Of a DNA stretch of 64,000 nt, positions 43,901 to 52,133 are shown in pieces. Numbering within the stretch: position 1 is the stretch's first letter; every line of letters begins with the position of its first letter. The stretch is from Pseudomonas synxantha BG33R. Lineage in GTDB: Bacteria; Pseudomonadota; Gammaproteobacteria; Pseudomonadales; Pseudomonadaceae. A model generated the notes under the pieces. It was not told where the DNA came from. It was given only the letters and a program-made list of their open reading frames with translations, and did no database searches. The DNA lies in assembly GCF_000263715.2 (NCBI RefSeq), contig NZ_CM001514.1, forward strand, positions 3,086,936 to 3,150,935, given 5' to 3'. A program made the position numbers and the translations under genes.

Positions 43901-45087
43901 GTACTGTCCAGGCCAAACTGCTGATCGTCGACGATCTGCCGGAAAACCTGCTGGCCCTTGAAGCGCTGATCAAGCGCGAGGATCGCCAGGTCTTCAAGGC
44001 ATTGAGTGCCGACGAGGCGTTGTCCTTGTTGCTGGAACACGAATTCGCCATGGCGATTCTCGACGTGCAGATGCCCGGCATGAACGGTTTCGAACTGGCC
44101 GAACTGATGCGCGGCACCGAAAAGACCAAGAACATTCCCATTGTGTTCGTCAGCGCCGCCGGCCGCGAACTCAACTATGCCTTCAAGGGCTATGAAAGCG
44201 GGGCGGTAGACTTCCTGCACAAGCCGCTGGACATCCACGCGGTCAAGAGCAAGGTCAATGTGTTCGTCGACCTGTATCGCCAGAGCAAGGCGATGAAGCT
44301 GCAAGTCGAGGAACTGGAGCGCAGCCGCCGCGAGCAGGAGCTGTTGCTTACGCGCCTGCAGGCTACACAGGCCGAGCTGGAACAGGCGGTGCGTATGCGT
44401 GACGACTTCATGTCGATTGTCGCCCACGAAGTGCGTACGCCTCTGAACGGTCTGATTCTGGAGACCCAGCTGCGCAAGATGCACCTGGCCCGTGACAACG
44501 CTGCCGCGTTTACCCTGGACAAGATGCATGCGATGGTCGACCGCGATGAGCGCCAGATCAAAAGCCTGATCCGCCTGATCGAAGACATGCTCGATGTGTC
44601 GCGCATCCGCACCGGCAAACTGTCCATACGCCCGGCGCATTTTGATCTGGCGCAACTGGTGCGCAACCTCGTACATAACTTCGAACCACAGGTCGCCGCT
44701 GCCGAGTCGTCGATGCAGTTGGTGGCCGACGAGGCTGTGGAAGGCAACTGGGATGAGTTTCGTATCGAGCAGGTGATTACCAACCTGCTGACCAATGCCC
44801 TGCGCTACGGGGCCAAAAGCCCGGTGGATGTGCGGGTGTATACCGAGCATGGCGAGGCGCGTGTGGAAGTGCGCGACCGTGGCATTGGTATCAGTGAAGC
44901 CAACCAGAAGCGCATTTTTCAGCAGTTCGAACGGGTTTCCGCCAACCATGCCGCCGCTGGCCTGGGCCTGGGGTTGTTTATTTCCGAGCAGATTGTTGCT
45001 GCCCATGGCGGCACCATTGAGGTCGAGAGCCAGATAGGCGAGGGCGCCCTGTTTCGGGTGTGCCTGCCCCTTGAGGCGGCTGCGTGA
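43894..45087 (+). CDS. Response-regulator/histidine-kinase hybrid
   Basis: Cytosolic protein of 397 residues. The N-terminal receiver (about 5-125) has acidic pair 'LIVDDLPEN' and phospho-Asp in 'MAILDVQMPGMNG'. A coiled coil (about 130-165) precedes HisKA with 'SIVAHEVRTPLNG' and HATPase with 'GLGLGLFISEQIV'. REC-first kinases are typically activated by phosphorelay from another kinase, plausibly the CHASE3 hybrid kinase upstream. It overlaps the CheB gene by 7 bp and closes the core operon. Confidence 0.92.
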   Translation: MLSTVQAKLLIVDDLPENLLALEALIKREDRQVFKALSADEALSLLLEHEFAMAILDVQMPGMNGFELAELMRGTEKTKNIPIVFVSAAGRELNYAFKGYESGAVDFLHKPLDIHAVKSKVNVFVDLYRQSKAMKLQVEELERSRREQELLLTRLQATQAELEQAVRMRDDFMSIVAHEVRTPLNGLILETQLRKMHLARDNAAAFTLDKMHAMVDRDERQIKSLIRLIEDMLDVSRIRTGKLSIRPAHFDLAQLVRNLVHNFEPQVAAAESSMQLVADEAVEGNWDEFRIEQVITNLLTNALRYGAKSPVDVRVYTEHGEARVEVRDRGIGISEANQKRIFQQFERVSANHAAAGLGLGLFISEQIVAAHGGTIEVESQIGEGALFRVCLPLEAAA

Positions 45088-45165
45088 AATCAATCGTCAG
45101 CTCAACGCAACCTCTGCGTGACCCCATGGTCGTAACTGCAGCAATTGACCGGACAAAGGCTTCCC

Positions 45166-45543
45166 ATGAGTGAAGATGCGCAAGATGTCGTACTGATCGT
45201 CGAGGATGACGAATCCATTATGTTTGTGCTGGGTGAATACCTGGCAGGTTTGGGCTACCGGGTCTTGAAGGCGATCGATGGGGAGCAGGCCTTTGAAATC
45301 CTTGCGACCAAGCCGCACCTGGACCTGATGGTCACCGATTATCGCCTGCCTGGCGGGATTTCCGGGGTGCAGATTGCCGAGCCGGCGCTGAAGCTGCGAC
45401 CGGAACTGAAAGTGATTTTTATCAGCGGCTACCCGCAGGAAATTCTCGACTGCAACAGCCCGATCACGCGCAATGCACCTATCCTCGCCAAGCCGTTTGA
45501 TTTGGATACGTTGCAAGAGCATATCCAGCGGTTGTTGGCCTGA
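45166..45543 (+). CDS. Single-domain response regulator
   Basis: A receiver of 125 residues without output domain. Acidic pair in 'LIVEDDESIM', phospho-Asp in 'LMVTDYRLPGG', Ser position in 'VIFISGYPQE' and Lys in 'ILAKPFD'. An AAAGG site supports the ATG at 45166, although the frame opens earlier. It lies 78 bp after the REC-kinase and is the last plus-strand gene before the toxin at 45584. Probably part of the same phosphorelay. Confidence 0.9.
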   Translation: MSEDAQDVVLIVEDDESIMFVLGEYLAGLGYRVLKAIDGEQAFEILATKPHLDLMVTDYRLPGGISGVQIAEPALKLRPELKVIFISGYPQEILDCNSPITRNAPILAKPFDLDTLQEHIQRLLA

Positions 45544-45548
45544 AGCAA

Positions 45549-45570
45549 GCGGCGCCATATCGGGCGCCGC
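45549..45570. terminator. Hairpin between response regulator and toxin gene
   Basis: Perfect 8-bp GC-rich stem GCGGCGCC / GGCGCCGC with a 6-base loop in the 40-bp gap between convergent stops. There is no strong T run, so termination efficiency is uncertain. Confidence 0.45.
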
Positions 45571-45583
45571 GCATTTCATTCAA

Positions 45584-48500
45584 TCAAGGCTGGGCCTTCT
45601 TAACGTTTGCGTTTAGTTCACTCGCAGGGGTGTAAGCATATTGTCGCTTGACATTTTCCCCAAGTCCGTCGATGAAATCTTGAAGACCTTTGTGGTTGCC
45701 ATCGCTAATTTTATAGACGCTGATTCCGGCGCTGGTCTGTGGAAGATTGCCACTCTTGATCATCGCCGCATCAAAGCTCAGGTTATTAGTATTGAAAAGG
45801 AATAACTCATTATTGCTGGTTTTTTGTATATACACCGTGTGAGAGAAATCCCCTCCTTCATTGGCATACTTGAAGTTAATAAATCCCGACTCTGTAATGT
45901 CAGCGGGATTGAAGGTGGTTTTCAGGCTGTCGGGCTTGATGCCCATGAGTTCAAGGTAGCCGGCTGAATAGTTATTACCGCCTTTGCGATTTGTGGCGGC
46001 TACAACGGTGTCGAATACCTGAGGCGAAAGGGTTTTTTCAGCTTGCCCCACGCGTATGGAAGCTTCGTAACAAATCAGCCATCGGTTGCCAGGGTGCGCA
46101 TGCAGCTTCTCCAAGTTGAGCCTCAGTTCTTCGTTAGTGAGGTTGCGCGGTCTACCCGAAGGGGTCAGTGGCACGTCATATAATGGCTTCACCTCTGAGC
46201 TGAGTACACTGTTTTTTTGCAGCCAGGTGTCATCATGATCAAAAACCTTAAACTCAAGAGCGTTCCTGTCAAGGCTGTGAGTTTTATATTGAACATTCAG
46301 TTTTTTATCATGGAAAAGTTTCTTCAAGCCACCTTCCATGGCCTCGGCGCTTGAAAACGTTGCCACACCGAAATTTGGGTCATAAAACCAGAATAGCTTT
46401 TCGCCCTCTGTTACCTTGATCCCCGCTGACACTGCATGGCCCGGCGTATCGATCATTATCGATTTTTGAACCGGCGAATCGCTCAATTCTTTTATCATGG
46501 CTTGATAGGAAAGCTGCCGAGGAGTTTTCCCAGCGTGGAAAGCGGTCTGGCCGCCTACTTGAGTCTGAAGTTTGGTTAGAGCTTGAATGAACTTGCGTGA
46601 GGCTGGGTCTGTAGGAAACGCCGCAGCGGTGTAGAGATTTTTAATGAGTTGCGCCTCCTTTCCTTCCTCCATTGCCATCGCCATTACACGGGACAGCGCA
46701 GCACTCTGCCCGTCAGACAGCTGTAATGTCTCAGTCAGGTAGACAACTTGCGGCACAGGGATCACGTTGCCGAAGCGAGGTTCTATATTGTCAATGAATC
46801 GCGCCGAACCGGAGCGCCCAAAACCGTACGCAATATCATCGTATTTTTTTGCAATAATGCCTACTTGCTCAGCAGTGAGTGTGCTGTCGCCAGCCAACTT
46901 CATAATGTCTTCTATTTTTTTAGCTCTGTCCAGTCCAGGCACCTTGCTATAAGCGCCGATATAGTAACCATTATCAAACTCCGCTGTTCCTCGATGCTTT
47001 ATAACGCTTCCTTTCCACTTGTTGACTATCTCATCGCTTATTTTCTTTTTGGGGTCCGCCGCACTCGCCCAGTTCCCAAATTCTTCCACATTTATTCGCG
47101 GAGAGGGTAAGAAGTCTTTGAGGGGAAGCCCGTAGGGTTGCCGGGTAACTGTATCGATGGCATACCATTTGCCATTCTTCTGTGCTGCGACAGTTTCAAC
47201 GAGTTCTCCATGAATTCTAGCGGTTCCTATCGCGCCGGAATCAAAACCTTTCAACGCTTTTATCGCCTTATAGGTTTCCGGCATAGTCCATTTTATGACT
47301 TTTCGGGTGGCTAGTTTGGCCAGGTTTTTTCCGGCAGTTGCAACGCCGCTCACTAGCGTGCCAACGCCGTCCAGTGGATTGAGTGCACCGATGATGCCAC
47401 GACGGAAAATCTTGGCACCATACTTGAAGTATCGGGATGCGGATGATCCTATCTTCAGGGCTTTTACGCCCTTTGCGGCCGCGTTGAACGAAACGAAAAA
47501 ACCGAACACATCAAGGGCCAGGTCAACGATACCTTCGCCAACGTTGCCCTTCGCAAAATTATTGACCGCAGAGTAAAACGGAACAAGGTTCAGGAAAAAA
47601 TCACCTATTTTTTTATTGGTCGATACTTCTGTATCGAACGTCGTCATACCCTTGGCTATTTCTTTATACGACTGAATGTCGGCAATTTTCAACTTTGCAT
47701 CCGCGATGTAGCGTGTTCGCTCGCTAAAGTAGCTCCTGGGTATCTTGGTGTCGTTTTTTTCATCAAGCAGTTTGTCAGTATAGTTACTGGCAGGGGCAAT
47801 GGGTGTAAGCAGGTCGAAGCTGTCTCCAGGCTTCATTCCGGGTGGAATAGGCGAACTGCTTGTAGGGGGCGAGCCGATTTTTGCGTCATTCAAATCATCG
47901 CGTTTTATAATGGTGTTCTTATGCCAGTCTATTTCATAGGTGTGCGTTTTTTCATCGAGCCTACTACGCAAAAATATTTTTCCCTCATTCCTTGGATGAC
48001 TCTTTAATTGCCCTGTGGTAGCGGGAAGATTAACGACAGAATGTTGAGCAACGGTGAGCTGCCCATATTCAATCATTTTCCGGTCAGACAGGGGCAGCGA
48101 TGAAATCAAGTTTTTGGTTTGCGCACTGATTGCCGCTTCATGGTCATCAACGTAAGCGGAAAACTCATGTTCAAATTCAGCCTTTAGAGCTGATACTGAC
48201 GAAGTTTCCGTGCTCAGTCTTGCTCGAATGGCGGGCAGGCTTATTTTGCTATTACTTGACCGCCATTGTATATCGTCCGGTTTGAGCCTGTTCGTCAGGT
48301 ACAAATCCACTACCGAATAAGGACCAGGGGAGTCATGATGAGCGGTATCACGAGTGATGCATTTATCTTGAAGATCTTCCAGAGATAAATGTGGTAGAAG
48401 CGATTGCAAGTATTTCGCCACTTTTTTCTGAAACTGGGGCATCTGCGTTGCAAGCGTAGTCGACGCTGCGCTCAACTCAGCCACCTGTTTATTAAATGCG

Positions 48501-50323
48501 TTGCGCACCTCATCCATCTGAGCGCCTGTATACACATCCTCGCCGTTGACGTCCAAGATGCCGTTTACGATACCCCAGTCTTTCAGCGCGTCACTTTGTG
48601 CAAGCTGTTCAACGAGCTTTTCCTGAGGATAAAGTGGTATTTGTTCAGCACGGGTCATCACCTGTGCAAATGTCATTTTACTGGTGGAACCAGGTGCCTG
48701 GGCTTCGATACGCGCCACCGCAGTGCTGAAACTGACCCATGTGTGCGAGCCAAATTTAACTTCCTCAGGTATATTTTTAACCAAAAGTTCCGGCGCTTTG
48801 CGAGACAACAGTACAAACACAGCGAGAGGGGCGGTTCGGGCCGTGGCTTTTCCCTCACGGATCAAGTGTTCACTCAGGGCGCTTCGTATAGCGGATGCAC
48901 TTTTCCCTCCAAGGTGGGGGGTGGCCAAGTTGAATCCAGCGACCGTGGTTCTCGTTGAAGCGTTTGGGTTCGTGAACACGCTTTCGCTGTCCAAGGAAGT
49001 TTGGAGCGCGGCAAGCATCCACTCCATGATAGTGTCAGGCGAAGCTATTTCGCCCAGCTCTGACCTCGCTCTCATGCCCAAGAGTCGTGCTTTGGTGGAC
49101 TTGAGAAGGTCGTTAAGCACTTGATGAGGATTATCGTTGAGGGCGCTGGCGTCCCAGTGAACGTTACGGGTCCAATGAGCGAGCAAATTGTTGTCTTGCG
49201 TATCTTTCAAGTCGTGGCGAATGACAGAGTGGAGCTTGCGCTGATCTTCGTTGCTTAGCAGCGTTGGCCAGGAAAGCGCACCGCCCAGATCTCCGAGAGC
49301 AGGCTTAACCGGGGGGACACCCATCAGTGCTTTGGCCACCCCCACAAGTTGATCATAGCTTGTGGGAATCTCTATACCTTGATCTTCCATAAACTGATGC
49401 AGGCTTACAGTCGCCCCTGGCATCAGGTTGTGTTCTCGAAAATAGGATGAGGCGGGGTCTACAGTGAATACCGTATTTTTCAACGCCTCCCGTTGGTCCG
49501 GTCCAAAAGGCTGTGCGCGTTCTTCCTGAGTGCTATAGGGAATTGCGGAGTTCGATAGCCTTCCCAGCTTTGCAACAAGACTGGCGGTTATCTGGCCACT
49601 CACGGCCCTACGATTATTAAAGTCACCCAGTTCGGTCTGTTGCAGACTGAGGTTCTCCCTGAAAGGGCTATGCAAATCTGCTGGTTCGAAAGGGGGCCCC
49701 TCCAGCACTTGATCAGCATACTCTTTCAAGATTTCTTTTTGAGCGGGCTTGGGGGTGGAGCCATCAAAGGGAACATGCTTGTGATAAAAGAAACCGATGT
49801 CTTGCGCCTGTGCGGTATCTTTCTCCCCGATCGTAACAACCCCGCCGTACGGCGTCAGCGCTTTGACGGCACTCATGAGCAGAGGCCAGCCAGGAAAGTC
49901 GTATACGCTTACAGCGCCGCCGGCCCAGTCGGAAATGATGGTGCCATTGCGGGCATCAATCTTGATGGGGGAGGATAGGTCAATGTTCTTATCGGCTGCC
50001 CAATCCTTCATTGCGCGGCTTTCAATAATATCATGCAGATGCCTTCGCCATTGTCCGAAGGAAGAGTTTGGCGGGATGTCTATCTTTAACTTTTTATAGT
50101 CCAGATTCTGCTCTTGAATGACCGGACTTTTTAGTGCATTTGCGTACCTCCTGGTTAGGATCCAGTCCCCCGCTGCCTGAGGTGTTTCATCAGAGGACTC
50201 GCTAACCACGGGAGCCTCTTCCATTGGAGACGGAGAGGCGGTGAGCGCGCGTGCGTCGTGCCCAACAGGTGGGGTTTCGATCTGGACAACCAACGGGCTT
50301 GCGGTGGAAGAGGACGTTATCAC
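45584..50323 (-). CDS. Large dermonecrotic-toxin-like protein with two papain-like domains, first one Cys-to-Ser
   Basis: A 1579-residue paralogue of the toxin at 35105, with no signal peptide. Shared blocks include 'GDLGGALSWPTLLSNEDQRKL' (344-364) and the linker 'LNLVPFYSAVNNFAKGNVGEGIVDLALD' (911-938). Hydrophobic helices lie at about 930-1000. The equivalent papain-like domain has Ser1207 ('SDGQSAA') where the other toxin has the nucleophile Cys. His1296 ('PGHAVSAG') and Asp1315 ('WFYDPNFG') remain, so this domain is probably inactive. A C-terminal extension adds a second domain with Cys1418 ('WLICYEAS'), His1495 ('DFSHTVYI') and Asn1511 ('LFNTNN'). The start is GTG with a weak ribosome site. 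A+T-richer than its neighbours, which suggests transfer. No immunity gene seen. Confidence 0.8.
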   Translation of the reverse strand: MITSSSTASPLVVQIETPPVGHDARALTASPSPMEEAPVVSESSDETPQAAGDWILTRRYANALKSPVIQEQNLDYKKLKIDIPPNSSFGQWRRHLHDIIESRAMKDWAADKNIDLSSPIKIDARNGTIISDWAGGAVSVYDFPGWPLLMSAVKALTPYGGVVTIGEKDTAQAQDIGFFYHKHVPFDGSTPKPAQKEILKEYADQVLEGPPFEPADLHSPFRENLSLQQTELGDFNNRRAVSGQITASLVAKLGRLSNSAIPYSTQEERAQPFGPDQREALKNTVFTVDPASSYFREHNLMPGATVSLHQFMEDQGIEIPTSYDQLVGVAKALMGVPPVKPALGDLGGALSWPTLLSNEDQRKLHSVIRHDLKDTQDNNLLAHWTRNVHWDASALNDNPHQVLNDLLKSTKARLLGMRARSELGEIASPDTIMEWMLAALQTSLDSESVFTNPNASTRTTVAGFNLATPHLGGKSASAIRSALSEHLIREGKATARTAPLAVFVLLSRKAPELLVKNIPEEVKFGSHTWVSFSTAVARIEAQAPGSTSKMTFAQVMTRAEQIPLYPQEKLVEQLAQSDALKDWGIVNGILDVNGEDVYTGAQMDEVRNAFNKQVAELSAASTTLATQMPQFQKKVAKYLQSLLPHLSLEDLQDKCITRDTAHHDSPGPYSVVDLYLTNRLKPDDIQWRSSNSKISLPAIRARLSTETSSVSALKAEFEHEFSAYVDDHEAAISAQTKNLISSLPLSDRKMIEYGQLTVAQHSVVNLPATTGQLKSHPRNEGKIFLRSRLDEKTHTYEIDWHKNTIIKRDDLNDAKIGSPPTSSSPIPPGMKPGDSFDLLTPIAPASNYTDKLLDEKNDTKIPRSYFSERTRYIADAKLKIADIQSYKEIAKGMTTFDTEVSTNKKIGDFFLNLVPFYSAVNNFAKGNVGEGIVDLALDVFGFFVSFNAAAKGVKALKIGSSASRYFKYGAKIFRRGIIGALNPLDGVGTLVSGVATAGKNLAKLATRKVIKWTMPETYKAIKALKGFDSGAIGTARIHGELVETVAAQKNGKWYAIDTVTRQPYGLPLKDFLPSPRINVEEFGNWASAADPKKKISDEIVNKWKGSVIKHRGTAEFDNGYYIGAYSKVPGLDRAKKIEDIMKLAGDSTLTAEQVGIIAKKYDDIAYGFGRSGSARFIDNIEPRFGNVIPVPQVVYLTETLQLSDGQSAALSRVMAMAMEEGKEAQLIKNLYTAAAFPTDPASRKFIQALTKLQTQVGGQTAFHAGKTPRQLSYQAMIKELSDSPVQKSIMIDTPGHAVSAGIKVTEGEKLFWFYDPNFGVATFSSAEAMEGGLKKLFHDKKLNVQYKTHSLDRNALEFKVFDHDDTWLQKNSVLSSEVKPLYDVPLTPSGRPRNLTNEELRLNLEKLHAHPGNRWLICYEASIRVGQAEKTLSPQVFDTVVAATNRKGGNNYSAGYLELMGIKPDSLKTTFNPADITESGFINFKYANEGGDFSHTVYIQKTSNNELFLFNTNNLSFDAAMIKSGNLPQTSAGISVYKISDGNHKGLQDFIDGLGENVKRQYAYTPASELNANVKKAQP

Positions 50324-50462
50324 TGACGGAATTCTCTTAGTCGATGCTGATTGAAGTATTTTTTCATACGAAACTCGCTATCGTTTCGTGGAAAAAAACA
50401 GGCATCGATTCCATCTGTTCAACATCGATCCATGACAATTCGTTACATAGCGGCGTGCATGT

Positions 50463-52133
50463 CTACGCCTGGATCATCTCCCGCACCTTGGCCGTCAGTA
50501 AATCAAACGTGAACGGCTTGGTGATCAGCTGCATTCCCGGGTCCAGGAAGCCACCCCGTACGGCCGCGTGCTCAGCGTATCCGGTAATAAAGAGCACCTT
50601 CAGCTCTGGACGAGCCTGGCGGCCAATTTCGGCCAGTTGCCGGCCGTTCATTCCCGGCAGACCGACATCGCTGATCATCAGGTCAATGCGCTGCTCGGAC
50701 TCAATGATCGGCAACGCCGTATCCGCGTCACCTGCCTCGACGAACCCGTAACCCAGTTCTTTGAGCACAGTGCTGACCAACACCCGTACCGCGGGGTCAT
50801 CCTCGACGATCAATACAGTCTCACCCGTCGTAGCAAATGGTAGCGACGTTGGATTGAGCGGCTCCTGGGGCTTCATCTCGCCGACAAATCGCGGCAGGAA
50901 CAAACTCACCGTGGTGCCTTTACCAATCTCGCTATGAATCGTCACATGACCGTGGGACTGGCGAGCAAAGCCATAGATCATCGACAGCCCAAGCCCCGTG
51001 CCCTGGCCGATCGGCTTGGTGGTGAAGAACGGATCAAACACCCGACCCATCAGGTGTTCCGGGATACCACAGCCGGTATCACTGACGCTCAGTTCTACAT
51101 AATCACCCGGCTTTAACGTGCCGTAAGCGGCAGTGAACACGCTGTCCAGGTGCCGATTGGTGGTTTCAACCGTCAGGCGGCCGCCGCCGGGCATGGCATC
51201 GCGAGCGTTGATCACCAGGTTGAGCAGGGCGCTTTCCAGTTGATTGGGGTCGGCTTCGGCGGTCCACAAGGCACTGTCCAGACGCATGTCCAGGGCGATG
51301 CTTTCATTGATGCTGCGTTGCAGTAACTCGCCCATGGAACTCACGAGCTGGTTGATCGCCACAGGCTTGGAGTCCAGGGACTGGCGACGCGAAAACGCCA
51401 GCAGGCGATGGGTGAGGCTCGCAGCACGGTTGGCAGAGGTCACGCCCAGGTCGATCAGGCTGTCCAGGTCATCCAGCTTGCCGCGGGACACGCGCCTGCG
51501 CAGCAATTCCAGGCTGCCGATAATTCCGGTGAGCATATTGTTGAAGTCATGGGCGATACCGCCGGTCAACTGGCCGACGGCTTCCATTTTCTGCGATTGG
51601 CGCAACGCTTCTTCGTTGTTGCGCAGTTGCGCAGTGCGTTCTTCCACTTGCTGTTCGAGGGTTTCCAGGGTGCGCTGCAAATGCAATTCACTCTGGCTCA
51701 AGTCGATCAGTCGGTCGCGCGCTTCGTATTGGCGTCGACGACCGCGCAGGGCAGTGCTGACCAGGCTGATCAGCGTCACAGGATGAAACGGGCGTTCAAG
51801 GAACGTGACGTTGCCCAGTAGCCCGCTCAAGTGTGAAGAGCCGTTTTGTTCACTGCCGCCGTGATGGGTCATCAACACAATGGGCAGGTCCGACCAGGCC
51901 GGCTGTTGGTGCAGGAACTCCAGCAAAGGTTCCAGGTTCACGCCACGCAAGGCTTCAGCCGCAATGATGAGCAGGCCGGCACCCTCGTTCAGCGCTGCGC
52001 ACAAATCTTCAAGACTGCCGGCAACCACACCTTGGTAACCGGCTTCATTGAGCATCATCAGCGCGAGTGAGCTGTCTCGTCCCAGGGGCGCAAGGATGAT
52101 GGCTCGTTCGAAGGCAGAAGGAGGCGGAGTCAC
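50463..52133 (-). CDS. Hybrid histidine kinase with N-terminal pseudo-receiver
   Basis: Cytosolic protein of 556 residues. Residues about 8-125 fold-match a receiver, but the acidic pair and phospho-Asp are missing ('IILAPLGRD' and 'GLLIIAAEAL'), so it is a pseudo-receiver. A coiled coil (about 135-185) precedes HisKA with 'GQLTGGIAHDFNNML', and HATPase shows 'NLVINARDAMP' and 'GTGLGLSMI'. The C-terminal receiver (about 435-550) is complete, with Asp in 'LMISDVGLPGMNG'. The GTG start overlaps the end of the KaiC-like gene by 4 bp, so the two are translated together. The KaiC-like ATPase probably modulates, or is modulated by, this kinase. Confidence 0.92.
   Translation of the reverse strand: MTPPPSAFERAIILAPLGRDSSLALMMLNEAGYQGVVAGSLEDLCAALNEGAGLLIIAAEALRGVNLEPLLEFLHQQPAWSDLPIVLMTHHGGSEQNGSSHLSGLLGNVTFLERPFHPVTLISLVSTALRGRRRQYEARDRLIDLSQSELHLQRTLETLEQQVEERTAQLRNNEEALRQSQKMEAVGQLTGGIAHDFNNMLTGIIGSLELLRRRVSRGKLDDLDSLIDLGVTSANRAASLTHRLLAFSRRQSLDSKPVAINQLVSSMGELLQRSINESIALDMRLDSALWTAEADPNQLESALLNLVINARDAMPGGGRLTVETTNRHLDSVFTAAYGTLKPGDYVELSVSDTGCGIPEHLMGRVFDPFFTTKPIGQGTGLGLSMIYGFARQSHGHVTIHSEIGKGTTVSLFLPRFVGEMKPQEPLNPTSLPFATTGETVLIVEDDPAVRVLVSTVLKELGYGFVEAGDADTALPIIESEQRIDLMISDVGLPGMNGRQLAEIGRQARPELKVLFITGYAEHAAVRGGFLDPGMQLITKPFTFDLLTAKVREMIQA

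Noticed and set aside
43897..45093. 398-codon antisense frame over the REC-kinase
   Set aside because: Mirrors the sense gene almost exactly and has no independent support.
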